From: Stenotrophomonas sp. Ste86
GTDB lineage: Bacteria > Pseudomonadota > Gammaproteobacteria > Xanthomonadales > Xanthomonadaceae
NCBI RefSeq assembly: GCF_024519465.1
Contig: NZ_JALJRW010000004.1
Span: 186,001-250,000 of the forward strand
Reading direction: 5' to 3'
Length of the DNA stretch: 64,000 bases
A model generated the notes under the pieces. That model worked only from the letters and a program-made list of their open reading frames with translations, had not been told where the DNA came from and made no database searches. A program made the position numbers and the translations under genes. Below are positions 8,341-17,145 of the stretch, in pieces; position 1 is the first letter of the stretch, and each line of letters opens with the position of its first letter.

Positions 8341-8500
8341 GCGCACCGGTATCGGCTGCCAAGGGCAAAACGGCCTGCCGGGGCCTCCATCGCCCCGTCG
8401 ATACGGGGCTGGGTGAGTTGTAGCTTCTTGCTGAAAATCAGTTACTTGGAGCACCTTTGAGGATGCGGCGTCAGCGTCCCTCACTTCGCTAAGTGCATTT

Positions 8501-8524
8501 AATTTGTGATCATTGCCACAAATT
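8501..8524. promoter_or_regulatory. Candidate CRP/Clp binding site
   Basis: A perfect inverted repeat AATTTGTG-N8-CACAAATT. Inside it TGTGA-N6-CCACA (8505-8520) matches the CRP-family consensus TGTGA-N6-TCACA with one mismatch. In Xanthomonadaceae the CRP homologue Clp uses this consensus. It lies 47 bp upstream of the small ORF at 8571. No other gene starts downstream on the plus strand. Confidence 0.5.
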
Positions 8525-8570
8525 CACACCTCCGTCACAATCGAGGCGTCCACCCAATCTGCCCACGCCC

Positions 8571-8672
8571 ATGCGCGCGATTATCACCAAGCAACATCCG
8601 GCTTTGCTGAAGTTCTACTTCGTTGCCTGTTACGCGGTTCTGATCGAAGAAGTGCTGCGCGCCATCGGCTAG
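8571..8672 (+). CDS. Possible 33-residue small protein
   Basis: The ORF encodes MRAIITKQHPALLKFYFVAC followed by YAVLIEEVLRAIG, with a hydrophobic central stretch that could form one membrane helix. There is no good Shine-Dalgarno before the ATG. Its main support is the CRP-like palindrome just upstream and the lack of any other product for that promoter. It may be a non-coding RNA locus instead. Confidence 0.3.
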   Translation: MRAIITKQHPALLKFYFVACYAVLIEEVLRAIG

Positions 8673-8707
8673 GACGGCCAACGACGCGCCCACCCCTCCC
8701 AGGCCGG

Positions 8708-9559
8708 TTACGACTGGAACGCGTGTTCCGGCCCGGGGAATACACCCGACTCGACCTCCGCCGCGAAGTCGCGCGCGGCCTTCTGCAGCAGCCCGTGCAT
8801 GTCCGCGTACTGCTTGACGAAGCGCGGCAGCTGCCCGGTACGCAGACCGGCCATGTCCTGCCAGACCAGCACCTGCGCGTCGCAGTCGCTCCCTGCGCCG
8901 ATGCCCACCGTGGGCACGGCGACCGCTGCGGTGATCTGCGCGGCGACGTCGGCTGGCACCATCTCGATCAGCACCGCGAAGGCACCGGCCGCTTCGAGGG
9001 CGCGCGCCGCTTCCACCAACACCGGGCCACTGTCGCCACGGCCCTGCACGCGGAAGCCGCCCAGCTGATGCTCCGATTGCGGGGTGAAGCCGATGTGCGC
9101 CATCACCGGAATACCCGAGCTCACCAGCTTGCGCACCTGCGGCACCATTTCAATACCGCCTTCGAGCTTGACCGCGTGCGCGCCGCCTTCCTTCATGAAA
9201 CGCACCGCCGTATGGAAGCACTGCTCCGGCGAGGCCTGGTAGGACCCGAACGGCAGATCGGCAATCACCAGCGGACGGCGCGTGCAACGGCTCACCGCGC
9301 GCACCAGCGGCATCAGCTCATCGACGGTGACCGGCAACAGACTGTCGTTGCCGAATACGTTGTTGGACGCCGAATCCCCGATCAGCAGCACCGGAATACC
9401 GGCATCCTCGAAGATCGCGGCGGTGTACATGTCGTACGCGGTGAGCATCGCCCACTTTTCGCCACGCTCTTTCATCTGCTGCAGGTGCGGAATGCGCACA
9501 CGCTTGGCCTGGGCCAGCGGACTCTGCGGGGGGGCGTACGGCGGGGGTTGTTCGTTCAT
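8708..9559 (-). CDS. panB: 3-methyl-2-oxobutanoate hydroxymethyltransferase
   Basis: A 283-residue TIM-barrel enzyme that adds a hydroxymethyl group from 5,10-methylene-THF to 2-oxoisovalerate, the first step of pantothenate synthesis. Metal and substrate residues are visible: Asp in LLIGDSASNNV, Asp in VIADLPFGSYQ, Glu in AVKLEGG, the HIGFTPQS loop, and the catalytic Glu in VLIEMVPADVA. It stands alone, without panC or panD. The HLQQMKERGEKWAMLTAYD and PVTVDELMPLVRAV segments look more like actinobacterial-type PanB than the usual gammaproteobacterial enzyme, so a second PanB gene elsewhere is possible. Confidence 0.93.
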   Translation of the reverse strand: MNEQPPPYAPPQSPLAQAKRVRIPHLQQMKERGEKWAMLTAYDMYTAAIFEDAGIPVLLIGDSASNNVFGNDSLLPVTVDELMPLVRAVSRCTRRPLVIADLPFGSYQASPEQCFHTAVRFMKEGGAHAVKLEGGIEMVPQVRKLVSSGIPVMAHIGFTPQSEHQLGGFRVQGRGDSGPVLVEAARALEAAGAFAVLIEMVPADVAAQITAAVAVPTVGIGAGSDCDAQVLVWQDMAGLRTGQLPRFVKQYADMHGLLQKAARDFAAEVESGVFPGPEHAFQS

Positions 9560-9575
9560 GGCAATACCCTTGGAT

Positions 9576-9600
9576 GTAGCGCCGACCGTGGATCGGCTGC
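9576..9600 (+). repeat. SMAG-type GTAG palindrome
   Basis: GTAG followed by CGCCGACC-GTGG-ATCGGCTGCG, an imperfect hairpin with the 5' GTAG tetranucleotide that defines Stenotrophomonas SMAG repeats. It lies directly upstream of panB. Confidence 0.6.
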
Positions 9601-9666
9601 GTTACGAAAAACGTCATGGCATCCGCAACGCCGCGCGACCGCGCGGCGGGTCCGGCATTCCGGTCG

Positions 9667-9978
9667 TCAGCGTTGGCTGGACAGCGTCTGTGCAACGTCC
9701 TTGATCAGCCCGGTAATCTCGTTGGCCAGGCGGCGGCTGTCGGCGATGGAGCCGAAGAAGCGGATCGTCCTCCCGTCGATTTCCACACCGGCAAGGCCGA
9801 GCGCGCCTTTCAGCGCATCCACATGCGCATGGAAAACCTCGAGCCACGCCGCAGACGGCGCGACATCGAGCATGGCCACGATGGCCTCGTCCTCGGTCTG
9901 ATCAACGCGGGTGTGCAGGTCGGGCACGTCGAAGCCAAGCAGCCGCGGAGCGCCTGGATCGGGGGAGTGAGTGTTCAT
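9667..9978 (-). CDS. Hypothetical protein
   Basis: A 103-residue soluble protein, MNTHSPDPGAPRLLGFDVPD at the start, ending in a helix (RRLANEITGLIKDVAQTLSS). No signal peptide, membrane segment or known motif is recognised. It is upstream of panB on the same strand with a 107-bp gap that contains a GTAG palindrome, so shared transcription is uncertain. Confidence 0.6.
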   Translation of the reverse strand: MNTHSPDPGAPRLLGFDVPDLHTRVDQTEDEAIVAMLDVAPSAAWLEVFHAHVDALKGALGLAGVEIDGRTIRFFGSIADSRRLANEITGLIKDVAQTLSSQR

Positions 9979-10031
9979 GGCCCATGGTATCGCCTATGCC
10001 GCGGCGGAAGCACTTGCGGGTGCCCCAAAAG

Positions 10032-10061
10032 AAAAAAGGCCTGCGCATCGCTGCACAAGCC
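10032..10061 (-). terminator. Terminator of the tRNA-Pro remnant
   Basis: On the minus strand a hairpin GGCTTGTGCA-GCGA-TGCGCAGGCC is followed by six T. It stands downstream of the tRNA-Pro 3' remnant exactly as the terminator at 12252-12280 stands downstream of the intact tRNA. Its left arm sequence is shared with the terminator at 6954. Confidence 0.6.
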
Positions 10062-10081
10062 TTTGATCGAATCACCAACAT

Positions 10082-10154
10082 TGGTCGGGACGGCCGGATT
10101 TGAACCGACGACCCTCTGCCCCCCATACAGATGCGCTACACCGGGCTGGGCCAT
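10082..10154 (-). pseudogene. tRNA-Pro remnant (attachment-site copy)
   Basis: On the minus strand the last 44 bases are identical to the tRNA-Pro 3' half, including GGTTCAAATCC and the CCA end. The anticodon stem has two changes (TA for CC before the GGG loop), the D arm is altered, and the 5' acceptor strand does not pair with the 3' strand. It cannot fold as a functional tRNA. Confidence 0.75.
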
Positions 10155-10391
10155 TGACTGGGTGCGGCCGATTCGTCCAGACCCCATCCGTGATGCCGCC
10201 AGACTCGGCTTCCGCCAGCTGGTGGGCGACCTGCTGTCGATGCCGGCCAGCTGTAGCCTGGCGCCGACCAAACGCGCCAGCCTCGTGTTGAAACACACCG
10301 GCAGCCGCGCCATTGACAGATTCAGCGAGACAAAAGATATTTTGTCGAGTTGTTCAGCTTAAGTTGTTTTTCCATAAGGATTGGACGCAGC

Positions 10392-11162
10392 ATGAAACGC
10401 AAGATGATTGCGCTTGTCTCTGTCGCCGCAGCTACGGCGATTAGCGCTGCAGGCTTTTTCCTGATCAGGAATGAAACGAAGTCGGTGCCTTCTGAGATCA
10501 TCCAGTCTCCCGTTAGCGATCGGCGGACTCCATCTCCCAACGAAGAAACCGGTCTTCAGCCCGCATCTACGGCGAGCTCACTTCAGAAGCATCCCGCCCC
10601 TATAGCAGCGCAGACAGATGCCGAGACGGCATATGAACTCGTTGAGATCAACCTGCGTTGCCAGATCGACCGCGAAGCAGCTCTAGGTAGTGGGCATCTT
10701 CGGAGCACATCTGAAAGCCTTTGCAAGGATCTGTCAGATAAGCCAATGAGCCGAGAAGAGATATTCAAGGCGATTACTTATGCTGCTGAACATGGAAGCA
10801 CCAAGGCTCAGCTCGACTATTCTCTATATGCGTCCAGAATTTTTGAGGACGAGAAGTACTCACTCGATACAGATCTGATTCGGGAGTACAAAGATAATAC
10901 GGTCAGATTCCTCGAGACCGCTGGAAGCTCTGGGCAACCCCAAGCATACGTCCGACTGAGCGACATATATAAGAATGGCGTACTCACCTCGAAAGATCCG
11001 GTGATGGCGTATGCATACGCGGAGGCATACGTCCGCACGGGTTCAAGTCATTATGGCGCGTCTTTCTTAAGCAGCGCCTCTTCTGGCTTGGATGGCGCTC
11101 AACTGCGCCGAGGCAAGGAAATCGCCAATCAGATCCTTAACAAAAGGAGTTCGTCGAAGTGA
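10392..11162 (+). CDS. Membrane-anchored protein with Sel1/TPR-like repeats
   Basis: A 256-residue protein with one N-terminal membrane helix or uncleaved signal (KMIALVSVAAATAISAAGFF, about 3-22), a Pro/Ser-rich linker, and a helical C-terminal half. Two Sel1-like units can be seen: AAEHGSTKAQLDYSLYASRI and GQPQAYVRLSDIYKNGVLTS, followed by PVMAYAYAEAYVR. Codon use is AT-richer than in neighbours, consistent with transfer. The next gene starts at its stop codon (GTGA overlap), so the two form an operon. Function is unknown; Sel1 proteins usually bind proteins. Confidence 0.75.
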   Translation: MKRKMIALVSVAAATAISAAGFFLIRNETKSVPSEIIQSPVSDRRTPSPNEETGLQPASTASSLQKHPAPIAAQTDAETAYELVEINLRCQIDREAALGSGHLRSTSESLCKDLSDKPMSREEIFKAITYAAEHGSTKAQLDYSLYASRIFEDEKYSLDTDLIREYKDNTVRFLETAGSSGQPQAYVRLSDIYKNGVLTSKDPVMAYAYAEAYVRTGSSHYGASFLSSASSGLDGAQLRRGKEIANQILNKRSSSK

Positions 11163-11653
11163 TTCAGGATGAAGCGGCCACGCGGGCTACGGGGAATTCG
11201 AGAAGAAAGCGTCATTGGTTAATCGCCGGTGTAATCGTACTGGCGATCGCTGGAGTTGCGATAGCGGCCAGCGCCGGAAAGTACTACTGCCAGGAATGCA
11301 CGTTCGATGAGCCGGCAGCGTTCGGCGACACCGAACTGTTCATACGCAGCGAAGTAAACAAGTACGTCAATTCATGGGTGGACAGCAAGGGAGCCCCTTT
11401 GGATGTAACCATCTGCAATGGATCGCAGTGCGCCACCTATCAATACGTCAAGCTTAGCTCGCTTTTCCTTCTCAAAAAGAAGGAGGAGAGTAATTGGCAG
11501 GGTAGCGTCGGTGGTGGTGGCGGTGAGGGTCATGACGGGGGCGGAGCTGCAGGAGGCAACGGAGGGGTGAACCCTCCAGGTAGCAACTGGGGAAGCGGAC
11601 CTCCGATGTGCGATCGTGGTCCCTGTAGCGGAACAGTAACCGTCGGAGGCTAG
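11159..11653 (+). CDS. Single-pass membrane or secreted protein with Cys pairs and Gly-rich tail
   Basis: A 164-residue protein starting at GTG 11159 with AGGAG upstream. After a basic N-terminus (SRRKRHW), helix LIAGVIVLAIAGVAIAASAG (about 22-41) inserts in or crosses the membrane. The outside part has a CQEC motif, TICNGSQCATYQY, and near the end MCDRGPCSG, giving six Cys. The tail is Gly-rich (GGGGGEGHDGGGAAGGNGG). It overlaps the Sel1-like gene by 4 bases and probably works with it. I do not recognise the family; a surface-exposed or effector role is only a guess. Confidence 0.65.
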   Translation: MIQDEAATRATGNSRRKRHWLIAGVIVLAIAGVAIAASAGKYYCQECTFDEPAAFGDTELFIRSEVNKYVNSWVDSKGAPLDVTICNGSQCATYQYVKLSSLFLLKKKEESNWQGSVGGGGGEGHDGGGAAGGNGGVNPPGSNWGSGPPMCDRGPCSGTVTVGG

Positions 11654-11714
11654 CCACAGGTATACCAATTGATGCGATGAGTGGCATTGACGCTCATCGC
11701 ATCAACCACTGGCC

Positions 11715-11921
11715 CTACGCCCCTCGCAATACCCTCGGGTCAAAGGTGTGCCACCCCTCTTCCAGACGGTCATAGACCTTAATGCGTGCCAGCATGTGAC
11801 GGTGACGGCCCGTCACCGCCACGCGATTGAAATTGCATACGCTGAGTGTCAAGCGCGCGGCCTGGTGCAATGCGGACAGTAAGCCCCACGCACGCTTTCC
11901 GTGTCGATTACGCCGAGACCT
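11715..11921 (-). pseudogene. Open-frame fragment inside the tRNA-Pro insert
   Basis: Sixty-eight codons with no ATG or GTG start, including RLTLSVCNFNRVAVTGRHRH and ending KVYDRLEEGWHTFDPRVLRG-A. It is in the same frame as the ORF at 11925-12161, separated by adjacent TGA and TAG stops. It looks like the C-terminal end of a lost gene. No family recognised. Confidence 0.3.
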
Positions 11922-11924
11922 CTA

Positions 11925-12161
11925 TCAGCGGCAGGTAGGCGCTACATCAATCACCCGCCCGCCGCGCACCCACACGTTGTAGGGAATTGCCCTCCCGATG
12001 ATGCCCATCACAGGAATTTGCGCACCATCGTAAGTCGTCAAGCTGCTGGTGGCGCTAGGGTTGTGCGCGGTCACCGTCACGAGCAAGCGCGGGCTCAAAT
12101 TGAGCAAGGCCTGGATGGGAATGGACAAGGCAGGAGCCGTCGCCGCTGCCAAAAAGCTCAA
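11925..12161 (-). CDS. Hypothetical protein, possibly degenerate
   Basis: A 78-codon ORF, MSFLAAATAPALSIPIQALL, ending GRAIPYNVWVRGGRVIDVAP-TCR. It has no clear ribosome site and sits in the insert 3' to the tRNA. The in-frame continuation past two stops (11715-11921) suggests an old interrupted gene. Weak support. Confidence 0.3.
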   Translation of the reverse strand: MSFLAAATAPALSIPIQALLNLSPRLLVTVTAHNPSATSSLTTYDGAQIPVMGIIGRAIPYNVWVRGGRVIDVAPTCR

Positions 12162-12251
12162 GGCCTTTGAGCAGACGGTGCGGAGCGCATTCTTCTAGAT
12201 CCATTACCGCCACTCCAAGCGACGGATAGGATGGGAATAGGGTGTGGAAAG

Positions 12252-12280
12252 AAAAAAAGCTCGCACCGCGAAGTGCAAGC
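12252..12280 (-). terminator. Terminator of tRNA-Pro
   Basis: On the minus strand the stem GCTTGCAC / GTGCGAGC with loop TTCGCG is followed by seven T, 22 bases after the CCA end of the tRNA gene. Confidence 0.75.
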
Positions 12281-12301
12281 CTTTGATCTGATTACCAACA
12301 T

Positions 12302-12378
12302 TGGTCGGGACGGCCGGATTTGAACCGACGACCCTCTGCCCCCCAGGCAGATGCGCTACCAGGCTGCGCTACGCCCCG
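12302..12378 (-). tRNA. tRNA-Pro (anticodon GGG)
   Basis: A 77-base cloverleaf. The acceptor CGGGGCG pairs with CGTCCCG (one G-T), the anticodon stem TCTGC/GCAGA encloses loop CTGGGGG with anticodon GGG, the T arm contains GGTTCAAATCC, and CCA is encoded. A TATACT box at 12418-12423 is suitably placed as a -10 element. Its 3' half is the integration target duplicated at 10074. Confidence 0.95.
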
Positions 12379-12445
12379 ATGATGCTGGCAATGTCCCCGC
12401 CTCTCAGCGGGCCGACGAGTATAACGGTTTTATCCGCGTATTTGT

Positions 12446-12802
12446 TCAGCGACGCAGCAATTGGAGCACTTCTTCCAGCTCCATCCGCGTCTGCTTGATG
12501 ATCTGGTTGCTCAGTGCCGATTCGTCGCGGGCACCGGCACCTTCCAAGCGCAGCCGGGCGCCGCCGATGGTGTAGCCCTGTTCGTAGAGCAGGCCACGGA
12601 TCTGGCGCACCATCAGCACGTCATGGCGCTGGTAGTAACGTCGGTTGCCGCGGCGCTTGGCCGGCTCCAGGCTGGGAAACTCGGTCTCCCAGTAGCGCAG
12701 CACGTGCGGCTTGACGTCGCACAGCTCGCTGACTTCACCAATGGTGAAGTAGCGCTTGGCCGGTATCGGCGGAAGTTCGCGGTTACTGCCCGGATCCAGC
12801 AT
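12446..12802 (-). CDS. MerR-family transcriptional regulator (ihfA-linked)
   Basis: A 118-residue protein with the MerR winged helix-turn-helix [20 protein letters not shown] followed by [20 protein letters not shown] and a short C-terminal coiled helix ([20 protein letters not shown]). No Cys effector-binding cluster is present, so it is not a metal sensor of the MerR/CueR kind. Its start lies inside the 3' end of ihfA (20-bp overlap). The pairing of this small MerR-like gene with ihfA is conserved in gammaproteobacteria; its regulon is not established to my knowledge. Confidence 0.9.
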   Translation of the reverse strand: MLDPGSNRELPPIPAKRYFTIGEVSELCDVKPHVLRYWETEFPSLEPAKRRGNRRYYQRHDVLMVRQIRGLLYEQGYTIGGARLRLEGAGARDESALSNQIIKQTRMELEEVLQLLRR

Positions 12803-13082
12803 ATGCCTCTACCCTTTCCTTGAGCTTCTGGCCCGGACGGAAGGTGACCACCGTACGGGCGGAAATCGGAATTTCCTCACCGGTCTTCGGGTTGCGGCCC
12901 GGGCGCTGGTTCTTGCGCCGCAGGTCGAAATTGCCGAAGCCGGACAGCTTCACCTGACGTCCCTGTTCCAATGCCTCTCGCAACACATCGAAGAACGCGT
13001 CGACAAATTCCTTGGCTTCGCGCTTGTTCAGACCCACTTCGTCGAACAGCTTCTCGGCCATCTCAGCCTTGGTCAATGCCAT
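12783..13082 (-). CDS. ihfA: Integration host factor subunit alpha
   Basis: A 99-residue DNA-bending protein that dimerises with IHF beta. The helical body [20 protein letters not shown] is followed by the beta-arm [20 protein letters not shown] containing the intercalating Pro. Full length. It lies 26 bp after pheT, as in most gammaproteobacteria. Confidence 0.97.
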   Translation of the reverse strand: MALTKAEMAEKLFDEVGLNKREAKEFVDAFFDVLREALEQGRQVKLSGFGNFDLRRKNQRPGRNPKTGEEIPISARTVVTFRPGQKLKERVEAYAGSGQ

Positions 13083-13108
13083 TGCCTGCTACCCCCCATG
13101 CTGCCCGC

Positions 13109-15490
13109 TCAACCGCGGATCCGGGCGTGGTGTTCACGCTCCATGGCAGAGACTGCCTCGGCCACCACGGACTCCACGTCGCGGTCCGTCAGAGTGCGCG
13201 ACTTGTCCTGCAAAATCAAGCCCATAGCGAGACTCTTGAAGCCCGGCTCGACCCCCTGGCCGACATAGCGGTCGAACAGGGTGACCTGGCGCAGCAGCGG
13301 ACCCACGGCGCGGCGCAGGGTAGCTTCCAGGTCGGCCCAGGCGGCGGCTTCGGGGACCAGGAAGGCCAGGTCGCGGCGTACCGACGGGAACCGTGACAAC
13401 TCGGCGGCACGCGGCAGCTGGCGGGCGGCCAGCAGGGCCAGGTCCAGCTCGAAGGCGAATACGTCCACGTCGATGTCCATGGCCTTGGCCAGGCGCGGGT
13501 GGATCTGGCCGATCCAGCCCAGGCTGACACCGTCGCGCAGGACCTCGGCCGAACGCGCCGGGTGCCCGTACGGACGCTGCGAAGGCTGGAACGCCAGCAC
13601 TGCGCCGGAGGCGGCCGCCAGCGACTCCAGGTCGCCCTTGAGGTCGTGGAAATCGACCTTGCGGGTGGCCAGGCCCCATTGCTGCGGGTCGGCATCGCCG
13701 CACACGGCAGCGGCCACGCGCTGGGTTTCCAGCGGCGCCGGCGTGCCCTCGCCCGCCTGCGGGTGGAAACTGCGTCCCAGTTCAAAAAGGCGCACGCGAC
13801 CCAACTGGCGCGCGGCATTGCGGCCCAACGTGGCGACCAGCCCCGGCAGCAGCGACGGGCGCATCACCGCCAGTTCGGCCGACAGCGGATTGGCCAGCGC
13901 CACCACGTCCTGGTGCAGGTGCCAATGGCCCAACAGACCCGCGTCGACGAAGGCGTAGTTGAGGGTTTCCTGCAGGTCGCGGGCGACCAGCTGGCGGCGC
14001 ACGGTGAGATCGTCCAGGCGCGTTTCGCTGGGCATGGCGATGCGCGAGGCACCGCCCGGCAGCGTGGTCGGGATCTGCTCGTAACCGTGGATGCGGGCCA
14101 GCTCCTCGATCAGGTCTTCTTCGATGGCGATGTCGAAACGGCGGCTCGGCGCGGTCACCTGCCAGCCCTCGGCGACGGCGGCCACGTCCATGCCCAGCGC
14201 GCGCAGGATGCGCTCGACGTCGGCATCGGCGATCTGGATGCCGAGCACGCGGGCGATACGCGCGCGGCGCAGAACGATCGGGGCGATCGCCGGCAGGTCG
14301 GCCTCGCGCACGGCCTCGGTGACCGGCGACGGGGTGCCGCCGGCCAGGTCCAGGACCAGGCGGGTGGCGTACTCGATCGCGGTCCGCGGCAGCGCCGGGT
14401 CAACGCCACGCTCGAAGCGGTGCCCGGCATCGGTATGCAGGCCCAGCTTGCGGCCACGGCCCATGATCGCGGCGGGCGCGAAGTGCGCGGCCTCCAGGAA
14501 CACGGCGGTGGTGTCATCGGTGACGCGGGTGTCGAAGCCGCCCATCAGGCCGGCCAGCGCGATCGGGCGGTCGGCGTCGGTGATGAGCAGGAAGCTGTCG
14601 TCCAGCGTCGCGTCGCGACCATCGAGCAGCTTCAGGGATTCACCGGCGCGCGAGCGACGCACGCCGATGCTGCCCTGCAGGGCGCCCAGGTCGAAGGCGT
14701 GCATCGGCTGGCCCAGTTCCAGCATCACGTACTGGGTGATGTCCACCAGCAGCGACACCGGGCGCACGCCACTGCGGCGCAGGCGTTCGGCCATCCACAA
14801 CGGGGTCGCGGCACGCGCATTGATGCCCTCGATGACGCGGCCGACATAGCGCGGCGCTTCGGCGCCGGCGTCCAGTGCGACGGTCAGTTCGCGCGTGCCC
14901 ACCGGCACCACTGGCGCGGCCTCGAACGGCACCACTTCACTGGCGCACGCGGCGGCCACGTCGAAGGCGATGCCGCGGATGCTGAAGCAGTCGGCGCGGT
15001 TGGGGGTCAGCTTGATCTCGATGCTGGCATCGGGCAGGCCCAGGTACTCCACCAGCGACTGGCCGACCGGCGCATCGTCGGGCAGTTCGAACAGGCCCGA
15101 GGCATCGCTGTCCAGGCCCAGTTCCTTGGCCGAGCACAGCATGCCGTTGGAGTCCACGCCACGCAGCTTGGCCGGCTTGATCGCCAGCGTACCGATCTGC
15201 GCGCCCACCATCGCCAGCGGCGCGACCAGGCCCGGGCGCGCGTTCGGTGCGCCGCAGACGATCTGCATTTGTTCGCCCTGCCCCGCGTCGACTTGGCAGA
15301 TCTGCAGGCGATCGGCTTCGGGATGGCGTTCGGCCGAGACGATCCGCGCCACCACCACGTGGTCCAGGCCCACGCCGAGCGCGTCGACCGCTTCCACTTC
15401 CAGGCCGATGGCGGTCAGCACCGCGCCGAGTTCATCGCGCGAGACGGCGGTGGGAACGTGGCTGCGCAGCCAGTTTTCAGAGAATTTCAT
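13109..15490 (-). CDS. pheT: Phenylalanyl-tRNA synthetase beta subunit
   Basis: A 793-residue beta chain of the (alpha-beta)2 enzyme that charges tRNA-Phe. Domains in order: tRNA-binding EMAP-like domain (about 39-148), B3/B4 editing domain (about 200-400), B5 (about 400-475), the synthetase-like core, and the C-terminal ferredoxin-fold anticodon-binding domain (about 700-792, SRFPSVRRDLAFLVPEAA). The start is at MKFSENWLRSHVP; the longer ORF upstream has no homologous extension. It follows pheS with a 93-bp gap containing a short palindrome. Confidence 0.97.
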   Translation of the reverse strand: MKFSENWLRSHVPTAVSRDELGAVLTAIGLEVEAVDALGVGLDHVVVARIVSAERHPEADRLQICQVDAGQGEQMQIVCGAPNARPGLVAPLAMVGAQIGTLAIKPAKLRGVDSNGMLCSAKELGLDSDASGLFELPDDAPVGQSLVEYLGLPDASIEIKLTPNRADCFSIRGIAFDVAAACASEVVPFEAAPVVPVGTRELTVALDAGAEAPRYVGRVIEGINARAATPLWMAERLRRSGVRPVSLLVDITQYVMLELGQPMHAFDLGALQGSIGVRRSRAGESLKLLDGRDATLDDSFLLITDADRPIALAGLMGGFDTRVTDDTTAVFLEAAHFAPAAIMGRGRKLGLHTDAGHRFERGVDPALPRTAIEYATRLVLDLAGGTPSPVTEAVREADLPAIAPIVLRRARIARVLGIQIADADVERILRALGMDVAAVAEGWQVTAPSRRFDIAIEEDLIEELARIHGYEQIPTTLPGGASRIAMPSETRLDDLTVRRQLVARDLQETLNYAFVDAGLLGHWHLHQDVVALANPLSAELAVMRPSLLPGLVATLGRNAARQLGRVRLFELGRSFHPQAGEGTPAPLETQRVAAAVCGDADPQQWGLATRKVDFHDLKGDLESLAAASGAVLAFQPSQRPYGHPARSAEVLRDGVSLGWIGQIHPRLAKAMDIDVDVFAFELDLALLAARQLPRAAELSRFPSVRRDLAFLVPEAAAWADLEATLRRAVGPLLRQVTLFDRYVGQGVEPGFKSLAMGLILQDKSRTLTDRDVESVVAEAVSAMEREHHARIRG

Positions 15491-15550
15491 GGTGTCACCC
15501 TGGTGGGCCCGGCGCATGCGCCTGGGCCGTAATGGTCTTGGATCCAATCC

Positions 15551-15573
15551 CGCCGGGCATGGCCCGGCGTTAC
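15551..15573 (-). repeat. SMAG-like palindrome between pheS and pheT
   Basis: On the minus strand GTAA precedes CGCCGGGC-CATG-CCCGGCG. Same architecture as GTAG repeats but with GTAA. It lies between two co-transcribed genes, so it would form a hairpin in the pheST mRNA without a T-tract. Confidence 0.5.
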
Positions 15574-15583
15574 GCTGACGCGC

Positions 15584-16729
<1,146 letters not shown>

Positions 16730-16775
16730 TTACCCACCACCGCTGCGCGAAAACGGCAACGGCAGGGGAATGGAC

Positions 16776-17135
16776 TTATGCCGCCAGCGCGCCCTTGGCC
16801 TTTTCGGCCAGTGCAGCAAAACCGGCTGCGTCGTGCACGGCGATGTCAGCCAGCACCTTGCGGTCCAGGGTGATGCCGGACTTGAGCAGGCCATTCATGA
16901 AACGGCTGTAGCTCAGGCCGTTGATGCGGGCAGCCGCGTTGATGCGGGTGATCCACAGCGAACGGAAATTGCGCTTCTTCTGCTTACGACCGATGTAGGC
17001 GTACTGCTGTGCCTTGATCACGGCCTGCTTGGCAACGCGGAAGACCTTGCGGCGAGCGTTGTAGTAACCCTTCGCCAGGGTCAGAATTTTCTTGTGGCGG
17101 CGACGCGCCTGTACGCCACGCTTTACTCGTGCCAT
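16776..17135 (-). CDS. rplT: 50S ribosomal protein L20
   Basis: A 119-residue 23S rRNA-binding assembly protein, basic N-terminal extension [20 protein letters not shown] followed by the globular domain with [20 protein letters not shown]. Full length. In enterobacteria L20 represses rpmI-rplT translation by binding its own leader; whether this holds here is not visible. It is 10 bp downstream of rpmI. Confidence 0.98.
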   Translation of the reverse strand: MARVKRGVQARRRHKKILTLAKGYYNARRKVFRVAKQAVIKAQQYAYIGRKQKKRNFRSLWITRINAAARINGLSYSRFMNGLLKSGITLDRKVLADIAVHDAAGFAALAEKAKGALAA

Positions 17136-17145
17136 GGGTCAGTCC

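Larger units (their letters stand above)
8341..8707. other. Intergenic region between membrane protein and panB
   Basis: This 367-bp gap holds a CRP/Clp-like palindrome at 8501-8524 and a 33-codon open frame at 8571-8672. No strong terminator for either flanking gene is visible. Confidence 0.7.
10074..12301. mobile_element. Small genomic insert bounded by a tRNA-Pro 3' direct repeat
   Basis: A 52-bp sequence is identical at 10074-10125 and 12294-12345. It covers the 3' half of tRNA-Pro(GGG), from the anticodon arm to CCA plus 7 flanking bases. Duplication of a tRNA 3' end at both edges is the hallmark of site-specific integration by tyrosine recombinases. The enclosed 2.2 kb carries two AT-richer genes (10392-11653) and ORF fragments (11715-12161), but no integrase, so this is a decayed or non-autonomous island. 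Confidence 0.6.

Noticed and set aside
12301..12498. ORF starting [20 protein letters not shown]
   Set aside because: This peptide is the antisense translation of the tRNA-Pro gene; the same applies to the AGAGFEPATFGL frames over the initiator tRNAs and the RGLEPL frame over tRNA-Leu.
13499..15532. 677-codon plus-strand open frame opposite pheT
   Set aside because: It is fully antisense to an unambiguous pheT; composition (Arg, Gln, His, Asp) is typical of a GC-rich shadow frame.
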